Of a stretch of 64,000 nucleotides of DNA, positions 43,059 to 54,496 are shown piece by piece (within the stretch, counting starts at the first letter, position 1; every line of letters begins with the position of its first letter). The notes under the pieces are model-generated. The model was not told the DNA's origin. It was given only the letters and a program-made list of their open reading frames with translations, and did not search any database. Source of the DNA: Elephas maximus indicus (Eukaryota > Chordata > Mammalia > Proboscidea > Elephantidae); assembly GCF_024166365.1 (NCBI RefSeq), contig NC_064837.1, positions 79,107,553 through 79,171,552 on the forward strand, read 5' to 3'. The translations under genes and the position numbers were made by a program.

Positions 43059-43569
43059 TGTCATGGATTGAATTATGTCGCCCCAAAAATGTGTGTATCA
43101 ACTTGGTTAAGCCATGATTTCCAGTACTGTGTGGTGGTCCTCCATTTTGTGACTGTAATTTTATATTAGGACTAGGGTGGGATTATAACACTCTTACTCG
43201 AGTCACATTCCTGATCCAGTGTAAAGGGAGTTTCCCTGGGGTATGGCCTGCACCACCTTTTATCTCTCAAGAGATAAAAAGGAAAGGGAAGCAAGCGGAG
43301 AGTGGGAACCCCATCCACCAAGAAAGTGGCACCAGGAGCAGAGCACGTCCTTTGGACCTAAGGTTCCTGCACTGAGATGCTTCCAGACTAAGGGAAGACT
43401 GATGACAAGGAACTTCCTCTAGGGCCGACAGAGAGAGAAAGCCTTCCCTTGGAGCTGACACCCTGAATTTGGACTTGTAGCCTACTCGACAGTGAGAGAA
43501 TAATTTTCGCTTTATTAAAGCCATCCACTTGTGGTATTTCTGTTATAGCAGCTCCAGATGACTCAGACA
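43059..43569 (+). mobile_element. MaLR (MLT1-like) solo LTR, complete
   Basis: Starts TGTCATGGATTGAATTATGT and ends GATGACTCAGACA, flanked by gattt and ggttt, a 5-base duplication with one mismatch. Contains the MLT1-type end phrases AAAGCCATCCACTTGTGGTA and TTCTGTTATAGCAGC. 511 bp, no internal region. Confidence 0.87.
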
Positions 43570-43714
43570 GGTTTCGTCAGAAATTTTCACAAGATTCACC
43601 CTATACCTGTACATACTCAAGGAAGAAGGTCCAAATGTGGAACTGCACTTACCAGAGTAGGCTGTTTATGTATGTTTTACATAAGACCATCTACAGTTTA
43701 AAAACCCATAATTC

Positions 43715-43810
43715 ACTCGATGGTATATTAAATACTGTTGAACTGTACACTTTAAGTGGGTCAACTATATAATGTGAAATATGTCTCAATAACGTTGTTT
43801 AAAAAAGATT
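43715..43810 (+). mobile_element. L1 3' terminal fragment
   Basis: GAACTGTACACTTTAAGTGG and GTCTCAATAACGTTGTTTAA, the final 80-90 bases of an old L1. Confidence 0.75.
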
Positions 43811-43836
43811 TTTAAAATCCGTCATTAAAATCATTG

Positions 43837-46235
43837 CAGGTATAACTCAAGAGATATTGTGGGTTCAGTTCCAGACCACGGCAATGAAGTAAATATCACA
43901 ATAAAGTAAGTCACATGAAATTTTTGGTTCCCCAGTGCATATAAAAGTTATGTTTACACTATGCTGTAGTCTATTAGGTGTGCAATAGCATTACGCCTAA
44001 AAAAAATAACTTATATGCCTTAATGAAAAAACACTTTATTTCTAAAAAATGCTAACCATCATCTGAGCTTTCAGCTAGTCATAATCTCTTCGTTGGTAGA
44101 GGGCCTTGCCTGGATGGTTGCTGACTGATCAGAGCGGTGGTTGCTGAAGGTTGGGGTGGCTGTGGCAATTTCTTTAAAGAAGACAACAATTAAGTTTGCC
44201 TCATCATTTGACTCTTCCTTTAACAAAAGATTTCTCTGTAGCCTGTGATGCTGTTTGATAGCGTTTGATCCACATTAGAACTTCTTTCAAAATTGAAGTC
44301 AATCCTCTCAACCCCTATGCTAATTTATCAAGTAAGTTTATGTAATATTCTAAGTCTTTTGTTGTCATGTCAACAGTGTTCACAGCGTCTTCACCAGGAG
44401 TAGATTCCATCTTAAGACACCACATTGTTTGCTCATTCATAAGAAGCAACTACTTATCTGTTAGAAGTTTTATCATGAGATTGCAGCAACTCAGTCATAT
44501 CTTCAGGCTCCAATTCTAATTCTCTTGCTATTTTCACTACAACCATAGTTACTTCCTCCACTGACATCTTGGACCCCTCAAAGTCATCCATGAGGGCTAG
44601 AATTAACTTCTTCCAAACTCCTGTTAATGTTGGTATTTTGACCTGTTCCCACGAATCACTAACATTTTTAATGGCATCTAGAACGGGGCATTCTTTCCAG
44701 AAGGTTTTCAGGAATTTACGTTGCCCAGGTCCACCAGAGGAATCACTTTCTATGGCAGCTATAACCTTACAAAATGTATTTCTTAAATCATAAGACTTGA
44801 AAGTCAAAACTACTCCTTCATCCATGGGCTGCAGAATGGATGTTGTGTTAGCAGGCATGAAAACAACATTAATCTCCTTGTACATGTCCATCAGACCTTG
44901 TGGGTGACCAGATACATTATCAATGAGCAGTAATATTTTGAAAGGAATCTTCCTTTCTGAGCAGTAGGTCTCAACAGTGGTCTTAAAATATTCAGGAAAC
45001 CATTTGTAAACAGATGTGCTGTCATCCAGGTTTGGCTGTTCCATTTATACAGCACGTGAAGAGTAGATCTAGCGTAATTCTTAAGGGCCCTAGGATTTTT
45101 GGAATGGTAAATGAGCATTGGCTTCAGCTTAAAACCACCAGCTGCATTAGCCCCTAACAAGAGAGTCAGCCTGAACTTTGAAGCTTTGAAGGAGACATTG
45201 ACTTCTCTAGCTGTGAAAGTCATAGATGGCATCTTCTTCCAATATAAGGCTGTTTTGTCTATATTGAAAACTGTTGTTTAGTGTAACCACCTTCGTCAAT
45301 TATCTTTGACTAGATCTTCTGGATAACTTCCTGGAACATGTACGTCAGTGCTTGCTGCTTCCCCTTGCACATTTACGTTATAGAGAAGGCCTCTTCCCTT
45401 AAACCTCATGAACCAGCCTCTGCTAGCTTCAAACTTTTCTTCTGCAGCTTCCTCACCTCTCTCAACCTTCATAGAACTGAAGAGAGTTAGGGCCTTGCTC
45501 TGAATTAGGCTTTGGCTTAAGGGAATGTTGTGGCTGGTTTTATCTTCTATCCAGTCTACTAAAACTTTCTCCATATCAGCAATAAGGCTGTTTTGCTTTC
45601 TTATCTTTTGTGAAAACACTGGAGTAGCACTTTTAATTTTCTTCAAGAACTTTTCCTTCACATTCACAACTTGGCTAACTGGCACAAGAGGCCTAGTTTT
45701 GGCCTGTCTTGGCTTTCCACATGCCTTCCTCACTAAGCTCAATCATTTCTAGTTTTTGATTTAAACTGAGAGGTGTGCAACTCTTCCTTCACTTGAACAC
45801 TGACAGGACATTGTAGGGTTATTAACTGGCCTAATTTCAATATTGTCATGTCTCAGGGAATACGGAGGCCTGAGGAGAGGGAGAGAGACAGGAGAACGGC
45901 CAGTGGGTGGAGTAGTCAGAACACACACATTTACCAGTTAAGTTTGCTGTCTCATATGGGCGTGGTTCATGCTACCCCAAAACAATTACAATAGTAACAT
46001 CAAGGATCACTGATCACAGATCACCATAACAAATATAATAATAATAATGAAAAAGTTTGAAATATTGTGAGAATTACCAAAATGTGACACAAAGACATGA
46101 AGTGAGCACATGCTGTTGGAAAAATGACACCGATAGACTTGCTCGAAGCAGGGATGCCACAAACCTTCAATATATAAAAAACACAGTATCTGCAAAGCAC
46201 AATAAAATGAAGCTCAATAAAACAAGGTACGCCTG
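43837..46235 (-). mobile_element. Tigger1-type DNA transposon, near complete
   Basis: Terminal inverted repeats CAGGTATAACTCAAGAGATA (left) and, as reverse complement of the right, CAGGCGTACCTTGTTTTATT. A TA follows the right end; the left flank is TG, so one side of the TA duplication has mutated. 2399 bp is close to the usual length of Tigger1 (about 2.4 kb). The transposase frame lies on the minus strand. Confidence 0.92.
44454..45742 (-). pseudogene. Tigger (pogo-type) transposase, broken
   Basis: Decayed transposase of the Tc1/mariner-pogo class; in life it binds the TIRs and excises and reinserts the element at TA. The N-terminal piece (45296-45742) includes a CENP-B-like helix-turn-helix stretch ([17 protein letters not shown] and [14 protein letters not shown]). 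The catalytic piece contains three candidate acidic residues: Asp in an [12 protein letters not shown] stretch at about 45240-45280, Asp in [11 protein letters not shown] (44925-44930 region), and Asp in [13 protein letters not shown] stop near 45295 and a frameshift between about 45050 and 45230 break it. Confidence 0.9.
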
Positions 46236-46545
46236 TATTTTGCAATTTCTGTGGATCAGAAATCCAAGAGAGGTTGGCTCTGACTTGGGAGTTTCTCAGG
46301 AGGTAGTAGTCAAGGTGTCAGCCGGGGCAGCTGTCATCTGAAGGCTTGGCTAATGTTAGAGGATTCACTTCCAGGTGGCTCATCACACAACTGGCAGACG
46401 GGTCCTGGTTATCAGTGGAAAACCTCACTTCGTCCCCACATGGGCCTCTCCATAGGTTGCTTGAGTATCCTCAATATATGGGGCTGGCTTCTCCCCAAGC
46501 AAGATAACTCAAAGAGATAAACTTCCATATTTTAATCAAATAAGT
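46236..46545. repeat. Old mammalian interspersed repeat, unnamed
   Basis: GCAATTTCTGTGGATCAGAA, GTCATCTGAAGGCTTGGCTA, CACATGGGCCTCTCCATAGG, TTGCTTGAGTATCCTCAATA: phrases I know as a common old mammalian repeat, but I could not assign the family safely. Confidence 0.5.
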
Positions 46546-47310
46546 GACAAATCATGAGACAACATAGGGACCAGTCTGCTATACTCTATATCCCCTAGAG
46601 TACTTAGCTGTACTCAAAACACTGACGATTAGGTGGATGAGTAAGGAAACAGAATTCTAGAGATTTCCTGGGAGGCTTGATCTGTTCATTCAAGAAGGCT
46701 TTAGAAGACCATATGCTCCCAGGAACACTTGGCATATTCAGTTCAGCTTTCACAACAGCAAAAAAAGAAGCTAACCACCCAGTTGCAACTCATGAAACCA
46801 ACGGAACAAAAATGGTATCAGTACTACTTCAGTTTCAGAGGTGGCCAAAGTGTATGTGAAACGGCTAGGCAATGACTTTGATTATTGTACTCATACAAAC
46901 TAATTGTCCTTCCCCCAGGGATTCTAAAATGATACTTTAGCTAAGAAGGATACCTTATTTTCTAACTTGCAAAGGACAGCTGAGAGTTAGTACAACTCAT
47001 TCCAAGTTTCAATGTTGCCCAAAGCAAATTTATCTCAAGTTTATCTGCCAGCCATGCTAGAGGAAAGACTGATTCATCTTTGTATTCTCTCTATAGAAAA
47101 TTATATTGCAAACTAGAGAGGCACTTTAAAGTATACCACCAAAAAATGTAAAAAAAAAAAAAAAAAGCACTATAGAGATATGTCAGAAAACTAGTTAATA
47201 AAATACATTATTTTTCTGAATTTGATAACTTTTTAAAGTACAAAATAAATATTTGTACATAATACCCTCCACAGACACTGAAAAACTGAAACTACAGATA
47301 TAATGATGTT
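46546..47310. other. No recognised feature
   Basis: Unique AT-rich sequence with a poly(A) run near 47148-47166. Confidence 0.4.
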
Positions 47311-47322
47311 GTATATTAATGG

Positions 47323-47497
47323 TGGAAACCCTGGTGGCATAGTGGTTAAGTGCTATGTCTGCTAACCAAAAGGTTGGCAGTTCAAATCCACCAGGCACTC
47401 CTTGGAAACTCTATGGGGCAGTTTTACTCTGTCCTATAGGGTTGCTATGAGTCAGAATTGACCCAATGGTAATGGTTTTTGTTTGTTTGTTTTTGAG
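47323..47497 (+). mobile_element. AfroSINE, short subtype, with TSD
   Basis: GGAAACCCTGGTGGCATAGT to CAGAATTGACCCAATGGTAA then (GTTT)-rich end. Exact duplications gtatattaatgg at 47311-47322 and 47498-47509. Confidence 0.95.
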
Positions 47498-47509
47498 GTA
47501 TATTAATGG

Positions 47510-47870
47510 CAGTTCTTGGTAGTGCTCTATCGTGATCATTACTCTTTTAAAATTTCAAGCAAAAACGAAGCTTAAGGCTTACGGAATGGGAGGGCAGGAG
47601 GAACCAGGCCCTGTGGTCCTGTCTCCCCTTCACAGCCCTTCTTTCCGCCCTGTTGGCTCCACTCCCAAATCGGCGCTCCCCTGGGGGCGGCAGGGTCACT
47701 GCCAACAACTCCAAGATTAGGCCTTGCCACTCCAAACCTAGCTGAAAAAGCATGCTTTTCTCTCAACAGCCCCAGGCTGAGACCCCTTAGCTTAGGTGAA
47801 CCTATCCCTGGCTGGAAGATCCAGCGAGAGAGACTGAAAATGGGACAGGGAAATGGGGGCGGTGCTGTTT
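47510..47870. other. GC-moderate unique stretch
   Basis: GC-richer than its surroundings (for example GGCGCTCCCCTGGGGGCGGC), with no recognised gene. Overlapping minus ORFs of 68 and 103 codons are probably composition artefacts. Confidence 0.35.
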
Positions 47871-47882
47871 TATTAAAAGACA

Positions 47883-48221
47883 AAAAACAAACCTGTTGCT
47901 GTAGAGTGATTACGACTCATAGCGACCCTATAGGACACAGTAGAACTGCCTAGTAAGGTTTCCAGAGAGAGGCTGGTGGATTCGAACTGCTGACCTTTTG
48001 GTTAGCAGCCATCCTCTTAAATGCTGCAGCACCAAAAACCCGTTGCTCTTGAGGTAATTCCAACTCATGGCAATGGAAACCCTGGTGGCGTAGTGGTTAA
48101 GTGTTACGGCTGCTAACCAAAACGTCAACAGTTCAAATCCACCAGGCACTCCTTGGAAATTCTATGGGGCAGTTCTACTCTGTTCTATAGGGTCTCTATG
48201 AGAACCGCACCACCACGGCTC
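47883..48221 (-). mobile_element. Nested AfroSINE cluster
   Basis: Outer minus-strand SINE flanked by exact duplications tattaaaagaca (47871-47882 and 48222-48233). Its head end is split: after CTGCAGCACCA comes a minus tail fragment (48035-48074), then a plus-strand short SINE (48075-48200), then the remaining head GCACCACCACGGCT. Three SINE segments in two orientations within 340 bases. Confidence 0.88.
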
Positions 48222-48233
48222 TATTAAAAGACA

Positions 48234-49483
48234 GGGAAATAGATAATGGTCAGAAAAAAGCAATTGTTCAGTATAATACAAGGCTTAAAAGAGTCCACCT
48301 AATGTAAAACTTAAGCGGTTAGTAGGCGCTGCCTCCAAGACACCTTTTTCTGGTGTGATGCCTACGTGGAGAACAAACCGTCAGCAGTGAAGCATTCCTG
48401 CCGCTTGGTGCAGGGGGAATTAGAGAGCCTCCCCGGGCTGTCAGAGAAACGCTCAAGTGAGGCCATGCCTACACTTTGAAGCGCTATAAATTCGATGAGA
48501 AGAAAGCTACCTGCCAGAGCAAACATAAGGGTGGGGGCCGGCAGAGACCCAAGTGGGCAGGCTGACATTTCCCACGGTCCACTGACTTCACTCTGTGGCC
48601 TCCATAAATCCAACCCAGAATTGCTGTCAATGAAATTATGGGCTGGTCAACAAAAGAACTAACAATCTGTAGTTTTCCAGTGGGTCAGTGAGACCTCAAG
48701 TGAGGGCAGATATACTTCAGGTCACAAAGGGCTAGACTCAGAGATTGCTTAAAGTAGCTTTCAGGAACGAATGTCGTGAAAATTCTCTATCTTGGTCTTT
48801 CTAGACAAAATTCAGGTAACTTTTGGAGGTATAAGCCCTGCTTTGAAGAGGAAAAAAAAAACTTATTTGGGTCTAGTAAAACAATTTCATTCTGTACTTT
48901 CTGTGGTACCCAACAGAGAAAATAGAAACAAAGCATTTCCAAAATTCAAGATGAAATCAAACACTCTGGAGATGTTGGTGTTATAAGTCTTTCATATTAT
49001 ATTATATGTCTTTCTTTCACATATGTGTGAACTATATATGTGTGTGAATGCAAATAAGTGTTTGAGTATATAAATAACATAGCTATCTTCCATAATATTA
49101 GCTAAGTTAGAAATGGTATTTTATTTTACTTAAATACATAATTCGTAAGCACTACATAAAATATATTATTAGTGATCAGTTCTACACTGTAGAAAACACT
49201 GTCTGCTTGTCCCCCATCAAAGGGCAATAGCAACAACGGGGCCAAATTTACACTGGGAATAGAAATTTGATTTCTTAAGCCAGGCCTATAATTTACCACT
49301 TAGAAATATAATTTGGTTATCATTGCCTCCATTTCTCCATGTGTAATTCATTATTCTAAGATGTGGAAAACTAACAATTGTCTTAAGAAAGGGAGATTAA
49401 CATTCTGTTCTCTGATTCAAGAATTTTCAGTTTTCTTTCCATTGGAGTTTAAAGTGGCTGTCCCTCCATCAGCCCATCAGGCT
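48234..49483. other. No recognised feature
   Basis: Unique sequence; AT-rich toward the right with short (TA)/(TG) runs near 49020-49045. No credible ORF. Confidence 0.4.
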
Positions 49484-49645
49484 GGAGCCCTGGTGGTATC
49501 GTGGTTAGGAGCTTAGGCAGGCTGCTAACCAAAAGGTCAGCAGTTAGAATCCATCAGCCACTCCTTGGAAACCCTAAGGGGGCAGCTCTACTCTGTCCAA
49601 TAGGGTCTCTATGAGTTGGCATCAACTCGATGGCAATGGGTTTGT
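49484..49645 (+). mobile_element. AfroSINE, short subtype
   Basis: GGAGCCCTGGTGGTATCGTG, an added GGCA near the A-box region, and tail GGCATCAACTCGATGGCAAT followed by GTTT-rich end. Confidence 0.92.
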
Positions 49646-49743
49646 TTTTTGTTTTATTTTATGTTTTAGTCCTTCGATCAAGTTGCCTTGAGTTTGGGCT
49701 TCATGAACTCTTCCTCCCATATAAATCCAGTTCTTCTCTATGG

Positions 49744-50152
49744 TTGTTAGGGTGAATTTTATGTATCCACTTGGCTGGGTTATGGTACCCAGTTGTTTGG
49801 CCAAACTCTAGTCTAGGCATTGCTCTGAAGGTATTTTGTAGACATGATTAACATTTAAATCAGTTGACTCTAAATAAAGCAGGCCTGAATAACGTGAGTG
49901 CATCTCATTCAATCAATTGAAACAGAGATTTCTCAAGGAAGGATTCTGCTTCAAGACTGTAACATAGAAATCCTGCCAGAGTTTCCAATCCCCCACCTGA
50001 TCTACAGATTTTGGATTTGCCATCCTCCACAATCATGAGAGTCAGTTCCTTAAAACAAATATCTATCTATCTACCTACCTACTACCTACCTATCTATTTA
50101 CCTGCCTACCTATCTTATTGGTTCTGTTTCTCTGTAGAATGTTGACTAAAAA
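49744..50152 (+). mobile_element. MLT2-like (ERVL-class) solo LTR
   Basis: GTTGTTAGGGTGAATTTTAT, CACTTGGCTGGGTTATGGTA, GACATGATTAACATTTAAAT, CATCCTCCACAATCATGAGA, then a degenerate (ATCT/ACCT) tract at about 50060-50113 and CTGTTTCTCTGTAGAATGTT: the usual order of MLT2-type LTRs. No internal region. Confidence 0.82.
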
Positions 50153-50423
50153 AAGGGTCCTCATAGATTTTTGTCTAGGCTTCCAAATCACTATTGTTGA
50201 ATAATATTCCATCTACCTAGCTTCTCTAAATATGTCATACTTTCTACCTTTAGATCATCTTAACTTCTTCCACCAAGGAGGGATGGAACATTTTGTCTGA
50301 AAGTGAGGAGTCCCATGTTTACTTTCATTGTCATCAATGACAAAGGAAGGGAAGAGGAAATGGAGAAGGCAGTTAATCCAGGTCTTACTGAGTGATTCCT
50401 GCTATCTGCCTCCACTATTTCTA
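50153..50423. other. No recognised feature
   Basis: Short unique stretch between the solo LTR and the ERVL provirus. Confidence 0.4.
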
Positions 50424-51065
50424 TGTCTTAGTCTGGGTTCTCTAGAGAGAAGCAAAACCAGTGAAGCATATACATATATATATAGAGAGAGAGAGAGATT
50501 TACCTCACGGAAATGACTCATGGGATTGTAGAGGCTGGCAAGTCCATGGGTCAGACATCAGGTTGGAGGCTTCTCCTGACTCTTGTACCTGCAAGGGCTG
50601 ATGAACCCAAGATCGGTAGGTCAGATGGCAGGTTCCTGGCTCACAGGCTGCGGAGGCTGAGGAATCCAAGATTGGCAGGTAAGACAGCAAGCTGCTGCCT
50701 CACAGGCTGTGGAAGCTGATGAATCCCAAGATCGGCAATATGATAGGCTGCTGGCTCAAATCCCAAGAATCCAAGTCAGATGATGACAAGTAGGCTGCAG
50801 GATCCAGAGTAAATAAGTAAGCCTTGCCAGAACATCTATATATATGTATTGGATGCAGGTCACACCCCCAAGGAAAACTCCACTTACAACTGATTGCCTG
50901 GTCATCATCAGATCACATCACAGAGGATGACTACATCATTACATAACTGCCAAATTACATCATTTTGTAACTGCCAGACTACATTATTACATAACTGCCA
51001 AACCACTGAGAATCACATCCCAACCAGTTGACACACAACCCTAACCATCACTTGCCACCTGTACA
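50424..51065 (-). repeat. 3' LTR of ERVL provirus
   Basis: Runs from TGTCTTAGTCTGGGTTCTCT to CACCTGTACA on the plus strand, so on the minus strand it begins TGTACAGG and ends GACTAAGACA. Contains a 59-base tandem repeat at 50600-50658 and 50659-50717, with a partial third unit to about 50760. A (TA)/(GA) run lies at 50470-50500. Confidence 0.9.
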
Positions 51066-51279
51066 TATCTCCTTAAACCATACACAATCTCTAAATAAAG
51101 ATAATTACAAAGTCAAACTTGTATCTAACATGATACAAGTAAAATACATACAACCAAAAACACACTAGCCCCATTTACATCTTACATCTTATAAGTGAAG
51201 AAAACAAAAATATTTGATGCAGACATATAAAGAAGAAATACTCGTAACAATTACCGTCCTCATTTCTGCAGCTAGTCAC

Positions 51280-51800
51280 TTAGTCATTATTGGTATTTAG
51301 AACTACCTTTTCCACCATCCATTCTGTACTCCTTTTGCCCTCAGCAAGCACCTCAGCTGGTTGTGGTTCTTTGCTTGGTGGGGTGACCCAAACCTTCATT
51401 ACTGAAGGATCTGGGCAATTAGTAGTCATGTCAGAATTGAGTTGCTCTACTTTCCCGTAGACTTTAATCACAGGACATGGTGGTACTAAGAGATGCCCTA
51501 AGGGATCTTCTGCATTCCAGACATAATCTTCTTTACCTTCATTATGCAACGCCAATCTGACTTGCCCTTGATAGTCAGGATCAATCACACCAGCCAATAT
51601 GCGAACTTCCTTCTTTGCCTGTTGGTCTGGAGTCTTGAGGAGCCAAAGTGGCTGGGTGGCCTTCTTAACTTCCAGTTTCAATGGAATCTGTGTTATGTCT
51701 CCAGAAGAGATCATTCTTTCCTTTGGAATTAAGACCTCTAGAGAGGCAGAGCATTGCTTCAGGGGAATAGGAAGAAAAATTTTGTGAGTTGGTCACTGGG
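51280..51800 (-). pseudogene. ERVL dUTPase remnant
   Basis: The 144-codon frame 51280-51714 includes VIDPDYQGQVRLALHN, matching the central dUTPase motif (G-V-I-D-x-x-Y-x-G), followed by a long C-terminal tail. dUTPase hydrolyses dUTP and lowers uracil incorporation. It sits between integrase and 3' LTR, as in ERVL. The N-terminal portion upstream of 51714 needs a frame change, so the gene is broken, though this is among the better preserved pieces. Confidence 0.85.
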
Positions 51801-52660
51801 GGTAATAGTGAATGATGCCACTCCCATTTCCACCTATTGATTCCTGCAGCTGTGAATCCTGGCTATTGGAGAAATAGTACCATATACTGGATGCTTGTTT
51901 AGAGCATAAATAGCTTCCAGGAGAGCATTGCCCCAACGCTGTGAAGCATTGCCACCTACCTGGCACAGTAATTCTGTCCTTAGGAGGCCATTCCATCATT
52001 CCATCAAGCCAGCTGCTTCAGGATGATGTGGAACATGGTAAGACCAGTGAATTCCATGAGCATGGGCCCATTACCACACTTCATTTGCTGTGAAGTGAGT
52101 CCCCTGATTGAAGACAATGCTGTGTGGGATCCCATAACAGTGGATAAGGCATTCTGTAAGTCCACAGTGGTAGTTTTGGAAGCATTGGATCCAAGGAAGA
52201 TAAATCCGTATCCAGCGAGTAAGTGTCTATCCCAGTAAGAACAAAAAGCTTCCCTTTCCATGATGGAAGCTGTCCAATGTAATCAATCCACCACCAGGTT
52301 TCTGGCTAATAGCCTCAAGGGATGGTACCATCTCAGGGATTCAGTGCTGTTCTCTGTTGCTGGCAGATTGAGCACACTGCAGTGGCTGTAACCAAGTCGT
52401 CCTTGAAGAGTGGAAGTCCATGTTGCTGAGCCCATACATAACCTCCATCCCTGCCACCATGGCCACTTTGCTCATGAGTCCATTGGGCCGGGGAAAGAAG
52501 ATGACAGTTGCCACAGAACCCATCATCATGTCTACTTGACTGTTAAAATCCTCCTTTGCCCAGGTCACCCTTTGCTGAGCATTCACATGAGACACAAATA
52601 TCTCCACTTCTTTGGCCCGTTCAGAGAGGTCTAGCCACATACATCTTCCCCATACCTCCT
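51801..52660 (-). pseudogene. ERVL integrase remnant
   Basis: Pieces in several frames. A stretch reading WWWIDYIGQLPSW near 52260-52300 retains the first catalytic Asp. In 52004-52261, WDRHLLAGYGF continues the core, but where the second catalytic Asp would sit, SIRGLTS shows no acidic residue. Downstream text near 51960-52060 (VPHHPEAA-like context, CATTCCATCAAGCCAGCTGC) is the end of the core. Integrase joins viral DNA to host DNA; this copy could not. Confidence 0.75.
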
Positions 52661-52963
52661 TGTCACCAATTTTCTAATCTTGTTCCTTCCAAGTCCCTGA
52701 CCATCTAGACAAACCATTGGCCATAGCCCATGAATCAGTATACAATCACACATCTGGGCATTTCTCCTTCCAACCAAGGCAAAGTGAACAACCAGGTGCA
52801 CTGCTTGAAGTTCTGTCCATAGTGAGGATTTCCCTTCACCACTGTCCTTCAGGGAGGTCCCAGAAAGGGGCTGTAGAGCTGCCGCTGTCCACTTTCGAGT
52901 GGTGCCTGCATATTGCACAGAACCATCTGTAAGCCAGGCATGAGTTTTCTCTCCCTCAGTCAA
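52631..52963 (-). pseudogene. ERVL RNase H remnant
   Basis: A 110-codon frame containing AWLTDGSVQYAG, the TDGS segment of RNase H, and SSLWTELQAVHLVV, the region of the catalytic Glu. The piece ends in a frame break before the last Asp motif can be seen in frame. RNase H removes the RNA strand of the RNA/DNA hybrid. Confidence 0.85.
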
Positions 52964-53536
52964 CTAACCACAAGGAACCCCCTTGAGGCCATAGGTACAG
53001 ACTGAGAGATAGAAGGTAATGTGACAGGAGTAGAGACCATGGATATTTGGAACACTTCCTCGTGCAACTTTTTTGTGCCTTCAGGTCCTGTTCGGGCCCA
53101 ATCTCATACATACCAATTCCATTTAATGACGGAGTACTGCAGTGCACGTGCAACTTCATGGCTCTGTGGGTCAGAAAACACCCAGTTCATGATGGGCATC
53201 TCAGGTCACATGGTGACTTGGTGGCATGGTTAAGCATTAAGTCTCTCTATTTTTTATTAAGGCCCAGAAACAAACCAAAATCTGTTTCTTAAAAGGACAG
53301 TAGTTATTCGCAGAGGATGGCAGGGCTTTACTCTCAAATCCTAAGGGACTGCACTGTGATTCACCAATAGGGGCCTGCCAAAGTCACCACACAGCTTCTC
53401 TATCTGCTACTGCCACTTCATACACCATGGGATCAGCTGGGCCATGTGGCCCAAGTGGCAGAGACACTTGTACAGCAGCCTGAACCTATTGCAGAGCCTT
53501 TTCCTTTTCTGGGACCCTCTCAAAACTAGCATCTTT

Positions 53537-54429
53537 TCAAGTCACTTGAAAAATAGGCCAGAGTAACACAGCCAAATGAGGGATATGTTGCCTCTGAAAT
53601 CCAGAGGCCCACCAGGCAATGTGGGTCCTTTTAGCTGTAGAAGGGGCCAGATATAACAACTTATCCTTCACTTTAGAAAGAATATCTCTACATGCCCCAC
53701 ACCACTGGACTCCTAGAAGTTTCACTACTTAGGTGGAAAGCACCTGAATTTCTGTGGGATTAATTTCCCACCCTCTAGATTTTTAGCATGCAAATGTATT
53801 ACCAATAAGTCCAGAGTCATTGACACTTCTTCCTTACTAGGTCCTATCATCATAACGTCAACAATGTAATGGACCAGTATGATGCCTTGTGAGAGGGAAA
53901 GGCAAGCAGGCTCTCTGTGGGCTAAATTATGACACAGGGCTGAAGAGTTGATATACCACTGAGGTAGGCCAGTAAAAATGTACTGCTGGGCTTGCAAGCT
54001 GAAGGTGAAGTGCTTCTGGTGTCCCTTTGAAATCAGAATCAAGATAAAGTCATGGTCCAAACCAATAGCTGCATGCCAGGTAGCAGGAGATGTATTAATT
54101 CATTCAAGCAATGAAACCACATCTGGTATAGCAGCTGCAATTGGAGTCACCACCTGGATAAATTAGAATAATCCACTGTCATTACCTATGATCCATCTGT
54201 TTTTTTCCACAGACCAAATAGGCAAGTTGAATGGAGATGTGTTGGGAATCACCACCCTTGCTTCCTTCAAGTTCTTAATGGTGGCAGTAATCTCTACAGT
54301 CCCTCCAGGAATGTGGTATTGCTTTTGCTTTACTATTTTCCTAGGTAAGAGAAGTTCTAATGGTTCCCATTTGGCTTTTCCTACCATAATAGCTCTTACT
54401 TCACTTGTCGGAGATCCAATGTGGGGCAT
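53537..54429 (-). pseudogene. ERVL reverse transcriptase remnant
   Basis: Starts with an IKNLKEARVVIPNTSPFNLP-like entry (54163-54429), then FTGLPQWYINSS and the active-site box at 53857-53868. The box reads Tyr-Ile-Val-Asp: the first of the two catalytic Asp is Val, so polymerase activity is lost by that change alone. The thumb/connection piece LLGVQWCGACRD follows at 53537-53725. Frames change between pieces. Confidence 0.88.
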
Positions 54430-54496
54430 CTACTGGTTGCTGAGTAAATCTATTCCAGTTATGCATTCTGGAACTGAGGAAAACTACAGGATAGGT

